NCBI GenBank assembly: GCA_025526995.1
Contig: JAHLKG010000006.1
Coordinates: forward strand, 310,001-374,000
DNA: 64,000 nt
Source: Powellomyces hirtus
Taxonomy: Eukaryota > Chytridiomycota > Chytridiomycetes > Spizellomycetales > Powellomycetaceae
Reading direction: 5' to 3'
Shown here one piece after another: positions 1 to 10,153 of the stretch. Numbering within the stretch: the stretch's first letter is position 1; the number at the start of each line of letters is the position of its first letter. Below the pieces are notes generated by a model. The model worked only from the letters and a program-made list of their open reading frames with translations. It had not been told where the DNA came from and did not search any database. A program made the position numbers and the translations under genes.

Positions 1-2733
1 CAGCGGAGCGGCAAGGATCAAGGAAGGAGTCAAGGGTGGGGTAGACCCAGACTTCTGAGCATCAGTGGAATTGACACTGTGATTGGCCATTCCGGGTGGG
101 GCGCGACGATCTCCAAACCACAAGGCTGGTAGCGGGGCAGCTTTCATGTCTCCATTTGCCGCAGAATCCCTTCGCGCTTGGGTGCGGGCACCAATGACAC
201 CGTGGAAGTCTTGCCTCGTTCCTATCTCAACATCGGGGCCAGATGACGTCCGCCGCTGGATAAATGGACGCGCCGTCGGTCCTACCGGGCCCCTCGCAAC
301 ATCCCCGTCGGGTGGGAGTACCCATCTGACATTCGACGTCGAGCTTCGCACGGACGATGTCTCGGCAGTAACATTATCATACTGGAAGATTCGCCGGTAA
401 GGCCCAATATTGCCAATGTGCGTTCCTACTGTCGGGGCAGGCTGCAGAGGTGGTGGTGGTGGTAATGGTGGCCGAGATTTATCTTCCACAAGCTCGGAGC
501 GTTCCGAAACGTGACCCAATACAGGCATAGCCGGTGACACGTTGCTGTCCACGGCTCCGTTGACTGGCACCGGATTCGCCGACACTGCGGTGGCGTCCCC
601 ATAAGCACGATCAGTCCCAATACGTGACAATGGTGGTGACGGTATCTTGTCTTCGAGTGCTCTCGGACCATCGGCTGGCATGCGAGGCAGAGGCGCCGGA
701 CTGATGGTTGGAGAATGCACAGATGAGGTAGGTTTAGGTAACAGCGGCTCGCTGCTCTCTGAGGCTGGTACAGTTGCTGTCGGAATTTCGATTGATCCGG
801 CATTGGCTTTAGGCGTGCTCTTCTTTTTTTTGCCACTACTTTTGGGTTTCTTGACTTCAGATTTACCGACCTTCTTGGCTGCCCGGCTAACAATCAAATC
901 CGCGGAATCGACGACTTGATCGTCAGTAATAGTTGTGGCACCGACAGCTTTCTCCAACTCCGCAAGCCGTTGCACCCTTCTCTGGCCGCTAGGGGACGCG
1001 GGCAGCGAGGGCTCACTTATGGGAACGTGATCCGGCGTGAATCGCATTCCATGGATCTCCGGGCTTTTGTTGAACCCATCACTAGCAGTCTCAGATGCAG
1101 CTGGCACTGACTTTTTTGAACTTCGTCGCCGACGTTCTTCCTTGCTTCCAGAGACCACTGAGCGTCGACCGCTCGTTGTGCTTTTCTTGTCATCGTTGCG
1201 GACACTGCGGTCGCGCGATGTTGTAGATCGAGTTTTGGATCCAGATTTTCCATAGCCCGCCAGAGGCTTTTCTGATGGTGGCAATGGGGCAACGGTCATA
1301 TTCGCTTGAATGGCTTTTTGCTCAGATGGAGATGGTCTCGTCCCATCTAAAAGAAGCTTCAGAGCCCGCTCTTTGAAATATGTGAAGATGTTGATTCGGT
1401 AGTTGGGCTAAAGAAGAGAAGTAGGGCGGCCAATGAGTCTCTGTCAAATGTATGCGAGCACGGAACAGCTGATACGGACCAGTTTGGTTAAAGGATTCTC
1501 TGCAATCCATATCTCACTAACATCCATCAAAACAGCAAGTCTTCCGACTTCGTACACATCCCAAATCTTGTTTTCTGATACGTCGAGGCACTTTAGCCTG
1601 GCCAAACTTTCAACACCCAAGAGGTTCTCCAATGCATTACTTTGTATAAGTAAGACCTCTACATTTCGCAATCTATCCTCCGCATCTGATATGGAAGTGA
1701 TTCGATTTCCGGTCAGGTCTATGATCGACAGGTCCGCGAGGAACGATAGAGCCGAGGGAACAGTTGTGAGCGCATTTGATGAAAGATTGAGGTACGTGCA
1801 CCGAGGTATATGGGAGGTGAGAGCGGTGGAAATGCTGCTGAGCGAATTGCCAGCCAAGTGGAGATGAGTCAAGAGGGGGAAGAATACAGTGCTGATATCC
1901 TCGTCGGGCTCCCCAGACTTTCCATTCTCTGATATTTGCGCTGCCTTGGCAGCGTTGATCAAATCATCCTCTGTTTTCAGGGCGTATCGGCAGGACATTG
2001 ACCGAAGTCTCTCCCTCACTCCACCCCACGACGATATGACGTGTGGATGCACAGCATCAAACTCAATCGCTACGAGCTCGTGAAATGAAGACAAATCAAC
2101 TGAAGGCGGTGAAGATGCCTGGAAACCTTCGATGAGATTGCGGCGAACAGGGGCGATTCGTAGCGATGGGAGAGCTGCAAGAAATTTGTACAGGTAAAGC
2201 ACTTCCTCATCCAGCGTTGTGGTGGGGATTTGATCGGCGTATTTTGAGCCATTTTGCTTGGGCCACAATGACGATAAGTATTTGGAAGAGGTCGCCGTTT
2301 GGTGCGTCTTTGGTGGCGATGGTAATATATTGGGGAAGTGCCCAGTGAGTCTGCATTCCGCAACATATTCGGCGACTAGAGGTGAATCACCAAATATGGA
2401 AGCGAGGAACTCCAGATGATATGGGTCTAGTGCAAAAGTGGAAGAGGAACGAGATTCTAACGATCCGGGGTTATTGCGCTCCTTGTTAGAAGTCAGACCT
2501 CCGAACCCGATAGCACTGGTGAGGTAGGAGGCAAAGCCCGTCGTGGATGATATATCTGACTTCTGCCCTCCACTGTCTCCTCGTGCACTTCCACCATATG
2601 GAGTCGCAGTGGTGCCGGGTTGTTCGTCAAGTTTCAGTACAACGGCCCGAGCCGCATTGAGAATATCAGTAGCGGTCTCTCGAACATTGTTAGCAAGAGT
2701 CCGCACGAACTGTTCTGCGTCGACTTCAGACAT
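1..2733 (-). CDS. Leucine-rich repeat protein (partial, runs off the left edge)
   Basis: Two exons on the minus strand: 1480-2733 and 1-1407, joined across a 72-nt intron (1408-1479). I start at the ATG at 2733 (MSEVDAEQ); the upstream GTG is not a credible start. The N-terminal half is helical/low complexity. Residues about 290-420 carry at least five LRR units with the LxxLxLxxN pattern (LTHLHLAGNSL, YLNLSSNAL, IIDLTGNRI, CLDVSENKI). Just after the intron comes the LPNYRINIFTYF cap found at the end of fungal LRR proteins of the S. pombe SPAC926.06c type. The remaining ~460 codons are Ser/Pro/Lys-rich and disordered, with a Pro tract, and remain open at base 1, so the C-terminus is missing. 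Probably a protein-protein interaction scaffold; molecular role unknown. Divergent from the NOP4-like gene, 372 bp apart. Confidence 0.85.
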
Positions 2734-3105
2734 GCGAGGGCCTGAGCTCGTCCCGGTGATATGCACACCCACAAATCAGGTGGGAAATAGGATCGCCGCC
2801 GGTATCTTGTCCCGATGTCCGATTTCTGTTTATGATAGATAGCCTCTTCTGAGAAAGCAAAGATTCGTTAAATGTCACCAAACCTACAACGATTTCGCTG
2901 ATAAAACGGACGAGAGAAACGACTTCACATTGTCATGTGCTATATCCAGTACCGCGGCTGACTTCACGTGTCTCATCATGCTTACGGAGTCAAAGTCACG
3001 TGACGGACGATTGCAAGTTTCCAGGATTGTTTTTGTTTTTGTCCAGCAGTTGCAACGAGGAATTTCGCAGCGAACTGTCAATAACATCTCTCGAACAACA
3101 CGAAC

Positions 3106-6100
3106 ATGTCCCCCTCAATCCTCAACCAGGATGTCTCGGTGACGGTCCCCCCAGTCGAGGACAAAAAGGAGAAGAAGCATAAGAAGGAAAAGAAGGAGAG
3201 AAAGGAAAAGAAAGAGAAGAAAGAGAAGAAGGAGAAGAAGGAAAAGAAAGAGAAGAAGAGCGAACCTCAAAGCGTAGAGACGACCTCTGCCACTCCTGCT
3301 GCCGCAGCTGAAGGCAGCAAAGCAACTCCTGCTGCCGCAGCGATCACAGAATCGAAGGATAACCTCACCGGGCGATCTCGAACGACCCTTTTTGTATCTA
3401 CCATTCCGTTTCACGCAACTTCGGACCAGCTTCAAGAATTCTTTTCCGATATTGGACCAGTACGATCATGCTTCGTTGTTGCGGATAGAAATGCGGAAAA
3501 GGAGGGCAGGAATAAAGGATATGGATACGTGGCATACGCCATGCCAGAAGATGCGGAGCGGGCCCTGAACGAACTAAAGAAGAAGAAGTTCATGGACACG
3601 AGAACCCTGAAGATGGACTTTGCGGTTCACAAAAAAGTAGCGGAGGATCGAAAAGCCAACGGACTTCCGCTGAATGCTGACAAGGCACCTGCCCGGAAAC
3701 CCAGACCTGCTCCCACAACCACCTCACCAACCCCATATGTACCATACAAACCTCGCGAACTCACGCAAATTACGATACAAATCTCCGGACTACCGGCAGA
3801 CGTGACTCAGAAGCAGATTTACAAGAAGGTTCGCAAGTTCGGAGAGGTTGTGCAGGTCACTTACCCAGTTGTCAAGAACGGAGCCACCCTTCCGGGAATT
3901 GCGCATTCTGTGTACGGCAGTGTGAAGGACGCCGAGAACGCCATCAAGCACCTGGACGGACATCAGTTCAAGGGTGCACACATTCTTGCAAAAGATGTGA
4001 CGGAAGAATCTAAAACAGCAAAGCAAGCGCGTTTGATTGTCCGCAACTTGCCGTGGCAGTGCGAGCCATCTCATCTGCGCAGGGCTTTTTCCAAATACGG
4101 TACCATTGTGGACATTCTGATACCTCCGGCGGTGAATGGGAAGGCGAAAGGTTTTGGGTTTGTGCAGTTCGAGACGGCTGAGGAAGCAGCAGAAGCTATG
4201 GAAGCTCTTAATGGTCAGGAGCTCATCAGACGAGCAATCGCCGTTGACTGGGCGCTTCCAAAAGCCCAGTACGACAGGGCTGTTCAAGAGGAGTCCGGTG
4301 TGTCGACGCCTGAGGGGGCATCAAAGGCTGTGCCGGCGGCTGATGGGAAAGACTCTTCGGATAGTGCCGAAATCGTCGACGATGATGGCAGCATATCCGA
4401 GGATGAAGCTCAATTCTACATCGACACTCTTGGAGAGGGCGACGAAAGCGAATCGGGGGCAGAGATGGATGGTGATGCTTCCAGCGATGAGGAGGATGAG
4501 GAGGAAGACGACCTGTCAAGCGAGGAGGAGGCGGAACAGAAACACAAAACACACAAAAAACCTAGCGGCTTTGCTGCGAGTGTTGAAGATAACTGCACTC
4601 TTTTCATCCGCAACCTCTCATTTGACACCACACAGGATGAGCTGACTGAAGCGTATGTTGCATCTTATGGGAACTTTTGCAGTTGTTTTGAGACTAATCC
4701 ATTGATTTCGTTTACCAGTTTGTCCGCGTTTGGGGAGTTAAGATACGCTCGTATCACTATGGATCGCGCTACTGGACGCGCTCGTGGAACCGGATTCGTC
4801 TGCTACCGTCGCAAAGAGGACGCCGATGCGTGCCTGGCGGCGTATGATCAGGCTTGCAAGGCATCTGCCATGCTGGAGAGCTATGTTCCTGCCGTTGACC
4901 CGAAGCAGCAGAAGAACCAGAAGAAACTCGCGCCCACGAAATCCATTCTGGCCCCGGAGCCGTCATTGACCGCTGGCGCGACACCATTCACATTGGGAGG
5001 ACGATTCCTCAACGTCACGCTGGCTGTGAACCGTGCTGATGCTTCGGTACTTGAACAGGATGGAAAGCTGCGTCGCCGCGCGGAAGACCAACGAAACCTG
5101 TATCTGATGCGGGAAGGTGTCATATTCCCGGAAACCAAGGCTGCCGAAACCCTGACCCCCGCGGAGCTCGCCAAACGTCAAACCAGTTTCGCTGAGCGGA
5201 AACGTATCCTCGCCACCAACCCTAACTTGTTCATCAGCCGAACTCGTCTCAGTGTGCGAAACCTGGGACTGAAGGTTGACGACAAGGAATTGAAAAAGGT
5301 CGCGCTGATTGCAGTGCGGAAGTTTTGGGATGAAGTGAAGAAGGAACTCAGGGAAGGCATGGAACCAGAAGTTATCAAAGAAGAGCAGGTGGAAGGACGG
5401 CCCGTGCCATCTGGTGCTCGACGACCAGTAATCACACAAGCCAAGATTTTGCGAACCAAGGATCGGATAGATCCAGTTACTAAGATGCCGAGGTCCAAGG
5501 GTTACGGCTTCATTGAATTTGAATCGCATGCGGACGCGCTCGCATGTCTCAGATGGATGAACAACAATCCAAAAGCGTTCAGTCCGGCGCCCGTGAAGGA
5601 AGGCCAGGAAGCGAAGGGCAAGGTCGCGAAAGGCAAAGCTGCCAAAGGCAAGGGAAAGGCTGCCAAACTCAAAGAACCTGTAGAAGAGGAAACCGTTGAC
5701 GTCAGCGCCGCAAATGCCGCAAAACGACCTATTGTCGAATTCGCGATTGAGAACCGACAGGTCCTGAAACGGCGAGACGAGCGTCGCGGTCAACAGGCGC
5801 AGCGAAATGGAGGTGAAAAGCGCGGTCGCGATGAAATTGACGGTGCCACGTATGAGCCACCGAAGAAGAAGCGTTTCGGAGAGATCTGGCTGGAGAGGCG
5901 ATTGGCCGCGAAAGCTAAGAAGCAAGCGCTCAAAGCGGGCGGCGCTGCACCTGCGGACAACCGGAATGAATCTAAGGACGTACAATCTGGCAAGCGGAAA
6001 CGCGATGGCGACAACACGCCGGCTGCTTGTCCCCGCTCAGATTCCTGGAAGGACAAGAACAACAGCAAACGCGCGGGCTCCAGTGACAAGGCCAAGAAGC

Positions 6101-6333
6101 CGCGGTCAAGCCACGATGATACCGTGCCGGACGAACGACCAAAAGCCAAAAAGCCGAAGGGTCCAACCAAAGATGAAACGAAGGAGAAGAACTTCGATTC
6201 CTTGGTCCAGCAGTACAAGAAGAATCTGTTTGGAGGCGCATTACCAACTGCGCCCGCTGCTGCTCCCGGCGCCAAATCGGCACCGGCTGCTGGCCCAGAG
6301 TCCGACAAGGGCATCAAGAGGTGGTTTGCTTAG
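3106..6333 (+). CDS. NOP4: NOP4/RBM28-type nucleolar multi-RRM protein
   Basis: Nucleolar RNA-binding protein expected to act in 60S subunit assembly and 27S pre-rRNA processing (known for yeast Nop4 and human RBM28). The N-terminus is a long Lys/Glu tract (residues ~20-60). RRM domains begin near residues 92 (TLFVSTIPF), 218, 307 (RLIVRNLPW with KGFGFVQF), 496 (TLFIRNLSF) and ~690 (RLSVRNLGL). An acidic Ser/Asp/Glu stretch lies between the third and fourth, and the tail is Lys/Arg-rich with nuclear-localisation-like runs. The reading frame is open throughout, but bases 4653-4718 form a 66-nt GT...AG intron that interrupts the fourth RRM. Removing it joins DELTEA to LSAFGELRYARI and restores a normal domain, so the spliced protein is ~1053 aa. 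The symbol is assigned by domain architecture. Confidence 0.9.
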   Translation: MSPSILNQDVSVTVPPVEDKKEKKHKKEKKERKEKKEKKEKKEKKEKKEKKSEPQSVETTSATPAAAAEGSKATPAAAAITESKDNLTGRSRTTLFVSTIPFHATSDQLQEFFSDIGPVRSCFVVADRNAEKEGRNKGYGYVAYAMPEDAERALNELKKKKFMDTRTLKMDFAVHKKVAEDRKANGLPLNADKAPARKPRPAPTTTSPTPYVPYKPRELTQITIQISGLPADVTQKQIYKKVRKFGEVVQVTYPVVKNGATLPGIAHSVYGSVKDAENAIKHLDGHQFKGAHILAKDVTEESKTAKQARLIVRNLPWQCEPSHLRRAFSKYGTIVDILIPPAVNGKAKGFGFVQFETAEEAAEAMEALNGQELIRRAIAVDWALPKAQYDRAVQEESGVSTPEGASKAVPAADGKDSSDSAEIVDDDGSISEDEAQFYIDTLGEGDESESGAEMDGDASSDEEDEEEDDLSSEEEAEQKHKTHKKPSGFAASVEDNCTLFIRNLSFDTTQDELTEAYVASYGNFCSCFETNPLISFTSLSAFGELRYARITMDRATGRARGTGFVCYRRKEDADACLAAYDQACKASAMLESYVPAVDPKQQKNQKKLAPTKSILAPEPSLTAGATPFTLGGRFLNVTLAVNRADASVLEQDGKLRRRAEDQRNLYLMREGVIFPETKAAETLTPAELAKRQTSFAERKRILATNPNLFISRTRLSVRNLGLKVDDKELKKVALIAVRKFWDEVKKELREGMEPEVIKEEQVEGRPVPSGARRPVITQAKILRTKDRIDPVTKMPRSKGYGFIEFESHADALACLRWMNNNPKAFSPAPVKEGQEAKGKVAKGKAAKGKGKAAKLKEPVEEETVDVSAANAAKRPIVEFAIENRQVLKRRDERRGQQAQRNGGEKRGRDEIDGATYEPPKKKRFGEIWLERRLAAKAKKQALKAGGAAPADNRNESKDVQSGKRKRDGDNTPAACPRSDSWKDKNNSKRAGSSDKAKKPRSSHDDTVPDERPKAKKPKGPTKDETKEKNFDSLVQQYKKNLFGGALPTAPAAAPGAKSAPAAGPESDKGIKRWFA

Positions 6334-7048
6334 AGTTTTACTTGATATATTGTTATTTATTTGACTGTATCCGCATTCCTTTCATATTTGACTATCGCAA
6401 AAGAACACTTGTGCGTTGTATCGTCGAGTCATATCAAAGTCAAGGAGTTGTGCATCTTGAGCGCGTTCATCTACATGCGACAATCTCCCGCAATGCTTGA
6501 CGGGCAGAAAACGGTCCAACATTCCTTCTTTGCATGAAAGATGCATTGTCGCTACACACATATCCACTTGCCAATTCATGATGATCTCCCGCAACGCTTG
6601 CGCAGATGGGAACCATAGCAATGCCATACCGCTCAATGCTTGCACGCAGTGCGCAGCATCTACCTGATCATGTTCCCAAGTCTTGCTGCGATGCCCCCCC
6701 TCCTTCCATGTCACCTTTGGTGCACAGGTCTTTTGAGCACAAACATGACATGCAAAAGATTTATCCTATTCTACGCACCATCGGGATACCAGACACCGCT
6801 ATGCCACCGCTATGCCACTCTGTGGACTAGTGCGGGTCCCTCAGGATCACGGCGGGGAAACGGGCAGAACGCGCACGTGGCGTGGGGCTTAGATGTGGCG
6901 TTGGGGAGCCAAGCCGCCAGAGTCAAAAAGACGCGCCGTTGGCTGTGACGGACATACCTTGACCGCACCAAGATGTGCATGAAATACGCGGGCGCTGCCG
7001 AGGTATTCTGCATGTTTGAAGGCGGGAGATGGGAGCTGCGAATGGGCA
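6334..7048. other. Intergenic region with no supported gene
   Basis: Between the NOP4-like gene and the TATA box at 7049. The open frames here lack splice-consistent extensions and recognisable domains. It probably holds the NOP4 3' region and the upstream promoter of the acidic repeat gene. Confidence 0.5.
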
Positions 7049-7056
7049 TATAAAAG
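7049..7056 (+). promoter_or_regulatory. TATA box (TATAAAAG)
   Basis: A consensus TATAAAAG followed by GGGG, 74 nt upstream of the first ATG (7123) of the acidic repeat gene. Most other genes in the window lack such a clear TATA box, which hints at strong or regulated transcription. Confidence 0.6.
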
Positions 7057-7205
7057 GGGAAGGGCATCAGTGGTCCCTCAATAGACATCAAACCCGATCA
7101 GCTTTCAGTATCCTGAACAATAATGCATCTCACTGGGGCTCTCACTCTTTGCCACCGCCGCACCCATTCGCTATAATAGCTTCGAGGCATCTTCATAATC
7201 GGTGA

Positions 7206-7724
7206 GCGACGAGATCGTGGCTTCAACCATGGTCCGCCGAGTACGCAACGCATGCAGCTCGTGGTCCCCGCGGCCGATCGGGTGCCACTGCTAATGTCTA
7301 CGCCGCCCCAAAGAATGAGCCAAAAAAGACAGACGCGACTACTGAATACGAGAATGACCATGAGGAGGACGACAACAACGTCTGGCAGGATTACGATGCG
7401 GGCGAGGATGATTCGCATGAGCACGGAGAGAATCTGGATGAAACGGAAGAATATAGCGCCGACGAAACTTACTCGCCGTCCTACGGAGCTGGTAAGAAAC
7501 ACCCGCAAGAAAACGGAGCCGACAATGACGAGGAGGACTCTCTGAAGTACGGCGCTGACGATGATGAGGCGGGCTCTCAGGAATACGGAACCGATGAGAC
7601 TTACTCGCCAGCTTATGGAACTGACAAGGACAAACCCCAAGAATACGGAGGCGACGATGATGAGGCGGAGCATGGCAAGGAAGACGATACCAACAAGAAA
7701 CCATCGTACAGCCAGCTGTGGTAA
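7206..7724 (+). CDS. Acidic Tyr/Gly-rich repeat protein, 5' end unresolved
   Basis: An open frame from after a stop at 7203 to the TAA at 7722-7724 encodes a strongly acidic protein rich in Asp, Glu, Tyr and Gly. Two related ~40-residue modules are visible: ADETYSPSYGAGKKHPQENG followed by an acidic DNDEED stretch, and TDETYSPAYGTDKDKPQEYG followed by GDDDEAEHG. It ends KKPSYSQLW. No ATG occurs in this frame, so an upstream exon or start is needed. A plausible splice acceptor ends at 7257 and a donor-like GTGAGC lies at 7202. The first ATG after the TATA box (7123) opens a signal-peptide-like stretch that reads LSLFATAAP one frame over, so either a frameshift or an unrecognised exon structure separates them. 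It may be a secreted or wall-associated protein; no family recognised. Confidence 0.55.
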   Translation, partial: ATRSWLQPWSAEYATHAARGPRGRSGATANVYAAPKNEPKKTDATTEYENDHEEDDNNVWQDYDAGEDDSHEHGENLDETEEYSADETYSPSYGAGKKHPQENGADNDEEDSLKYGADDDEAGSQEYGTDETYSPAYGTDKDKPQEYGGDDDEAEHGKEDDTNKKPSYSQLW

Positions 7725-8179
7725 AGAAATCGTCTCACGAGCCGGATTGAATCAAGTGTCGAGAATGGAAAGGCTAAATCGCTTCAGATCCACAGCACAT
7801 CTCTCAACAAGAGATCTAGGACATTGAAAGCGCATGCAGAATCTACATATATATTTACTGATGAGGCAAATCTCTCACGTGCTCTCAAACACCTGAAGAG
7901 TCGGGTGATGAATGTCCTTCAGCTTTCATACAGTTGCCTTGCCCGCTCAATGGCCCCAGTCGTTTTAATTACAGTTTTGGATATATAAGTGCACCAGAAT
8001 CGGGGTACAAATTTGGTTGCCACTGTGGGAAGAGTGGTGTTCGCTAACGTATGGTGGAGAGATGGGGAGTGATGCAAATGACGAGGCGCTGGTCAGAACG
8101 ACTTTCAGATGCAGCTATAGAGACAGTGGCTTTGTTGGGAAGACCTGGGATGTGAACGCGGTGGGCCATGCGGGCGTCT
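7725..8179. other. Intergenic region with no supported gene
   Basis: Convergent 3' flanks of the acidic repeat gene (plus) and the ZIP transporter (minus). AT-rich tracts near 7846-7860 and 7978-7990 could serve in 3'-end formation; nothing else is supportable. Confidence 0.4.
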
Positions 8180-9662
8180 TCAAGCCCATCGTCCAATGAC
8201 AGCCATAACGAAGGCGCCAAGCCACAGGGAGAAGAGCTGCAGCCCTTGAGCTTTGATAGATGAGCGACGGAAATTCAGAGATTGGAAGTGCGGGACAATG
8301 ATGTTTGCCAGACCATCATAGAGTAGAATGCCGGCTGAGAGGGCGTCCAGCACACCTGTGGATACCAGAGCTGCTGTGGCGTTCTCGTTCCCTAAGAAGA
8401 TAATGATGATGAGGTGAGTGAACAACACCTCCCGAATTGAAGCAAACTCAGTACGTACATGTCTCATTGAGTGCGATTCCAAGTGCGATTCCGATCGGCG
8501 TTGTGAATGAGTAGAAGACGACCATGCCGATAGCTACGGCACGCTTCTTGATGTCTGCGTCTAAGACCACGGTGGATAGCGCAAGACCTTCAAAGAACTG
8601 ATGGAAACACAGTGCGATGAAGAGAGTCTTGAATTCCTCTGATCAAAGAGCATAGGACAAGGTTGAGTGCGAGGCTGCCTGAAATGTGAGGGAATGTATA
8701 ACTTACCCCTTGCGGCACCAAGAGTCAAGCCGATAATGATCGAGTGACTGGCGATACCAAGCTCGAGGATATACGTGGTCATCGTCTTTTCCGCATCGGC
8801 AAGGACCAAACTGTGAACATGTGCATCATCAGCGTGCGCATGGGAATGCCTGTGCACCAGGTGGGGTTCTGGAAGCAGCAGACCACCCTGTTCGAGGTCG
8901 ATGATGGCAACGTTCGATGCAGCTGGCGAGGTGACTGCGGGGGTTGGTATCGGGTTCTGGGAGGTGGTTGCGGACTCGGCGGTGATGGATGATGCTGATG
9001 AGTCTGGACCATGTTGGTGGTGATGGTCGCGCTCATGGTCGTGCTGATGGTCGTGCTGATGGTCGTTCTGATGGTCGTGCTGATGGTCGTGCTGATTCTG
9101 GTTCTGATTCTGATGCGTGTGCTCTTGCGATTTGTCAACAGAAACTGGTCCAGTCGCGGTGTGTTTTTGCCGTATCGCCTGTACCGCCACGACTTGCACG
9201 AAGTGCGTGAAAAGAATTCCAAAAATTGCAATTGCGCCAGCCCAAGCCTCATAGTTGTGGAACACCTCTGGCAGACACTCGTTTGTAAGCTGAGACTGCG
9301 CTGGTGTATACATGTGAATGAAGGCCGTGGAGAGAATGACACCACTGCCAAGAAGTTTTAGGCATTGAAATGGAAGGTCGCCGAGCTAGCAATCGATGAG
9401 TGAGGGTTGAATCAGCAGCTGTGACCTGCATTTCACGTTGGACGTGCTCGTGGGCATTATTGCAACATACCTTTGAACCGGAAACTTTGCGTCCCACCAT
9501 AGGTAACAGTGTACCAAGGAACGACAAGCACATTATGATAAAGATAGAGGCAACGTGCCAACGCATGTCGTATTCGCCATCGAGTGCGGCTACACACTGG
9601 TCTTCCTCAAGGGCGGCTTCCGCGACGGGCGGAGGGATGGTGGTGTCTGGTACGGCAGACAT
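8180..9662 (-). CDS. ZIP-family zinc/iron transporter
   Basis: Divalent-metal uptake permease of the ZIP (ZRT/IRT) family, expected in the plasma or a vacuolar membrane. Four exons: 9471-9662, 8707-9385, 8459-8638, 8180-8391, with introns of 85, 68 and 67 nt. The spliced protein starts MSAVPDTT. The membrane part shows the family signatures: an early segment with GSGVILSTAFIHM, the HSIIIGLTLG helix (TM4) and the HQFFEGLAL helix (TM5) whose His/Glu residues line the metal site, then SAGILLYDGL and a C-terminal membrane helix. Between TM3 and TM4 lies a long loop with repeated Asp-His-Gln units, then His-rich HRHSHAHADDAHVH, typical of metal-sensing cytosolic loops. Divergent from SLY1 (491 bp). 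Metal specificity cannot be read from sequence. Confidence 0.9.
9009..9112. repeat. 12-bp tandem repeat encoding the His-rich loop
   Basis: Degenerate copies of a 12-bp unit (TGGTCGTGCTGA-like) inside exon 2 of the ZIP transporter. On the coding strand each unit gives Asp-His-Gln-His or a variant. Repeat-number variation would change the length of the metal-binding loop. Confidence 0.75.
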
Positions 9663-10153
9663 TGTTTGCTGTGAATTCCGGGCACGTCCCTTGCGACCGA
9701 GAATTCTGAAAAGAGGCTTCTTGTCTTCCGGGTATGGGGTGGGGATGGGTTCTTGGGCTGCGAGAGCGTGCGTATCCAGTCAGTATGAGATGTGACGAGC
9801 AACAAAAGAACGTTCTACTGTTTGGAAGAAGAACACGGAAGAGTGCACACAGGAGAGCATGCGATAACCCGGGAGGTCGTTGCCCGCTGGGGTCCTCTTT
9901 TTTCACACCTTTTGTATGACCGAATGATGCCATTCTTGATCGGCTGCGCTTTTTCTCTCTTCCGAAACAAGCCAACAACACGCATTCCATCCATAGCTCA
10001 GCCACATCCAGCCAAAGAAGCCTGACGCGCAACGCAACGCCACGTCTCCTCCCATCACCTTCGCCGCATTGCCTGCCGTCACCAACTTCGCCAATCTCCA
10101 TCCCGTCATTGAGTCATTTTTCTCCTCAGCTTGTGGTTACTTTCGCTTCCAAG

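Noticed and set aside
83..1292. Several plus- and minus-strand frames (60-155 codons) over the left end
   Set aside because: They overlap exon 2 of the LRR protein, whose frame is open to base 1 and continues a recognised domain; they are shadows.
2734..2772. 13-residue N-terminal extension of the LRR protein
   Set aside because: It starts with GTG, not ATG; the ATG at 2733 is the better start.
3115..3435. Leu/Ser-rich minus-strand frames opposite the NOP4 start
   Set aside because: They are the reverse of the Lys/Glu coding repeat and have no independent support.
4963..5985. 340-codon minus-strand frame
   Set aside because: Fully inside the NOP4 coding sequence with RRM signatures on the plus strand.
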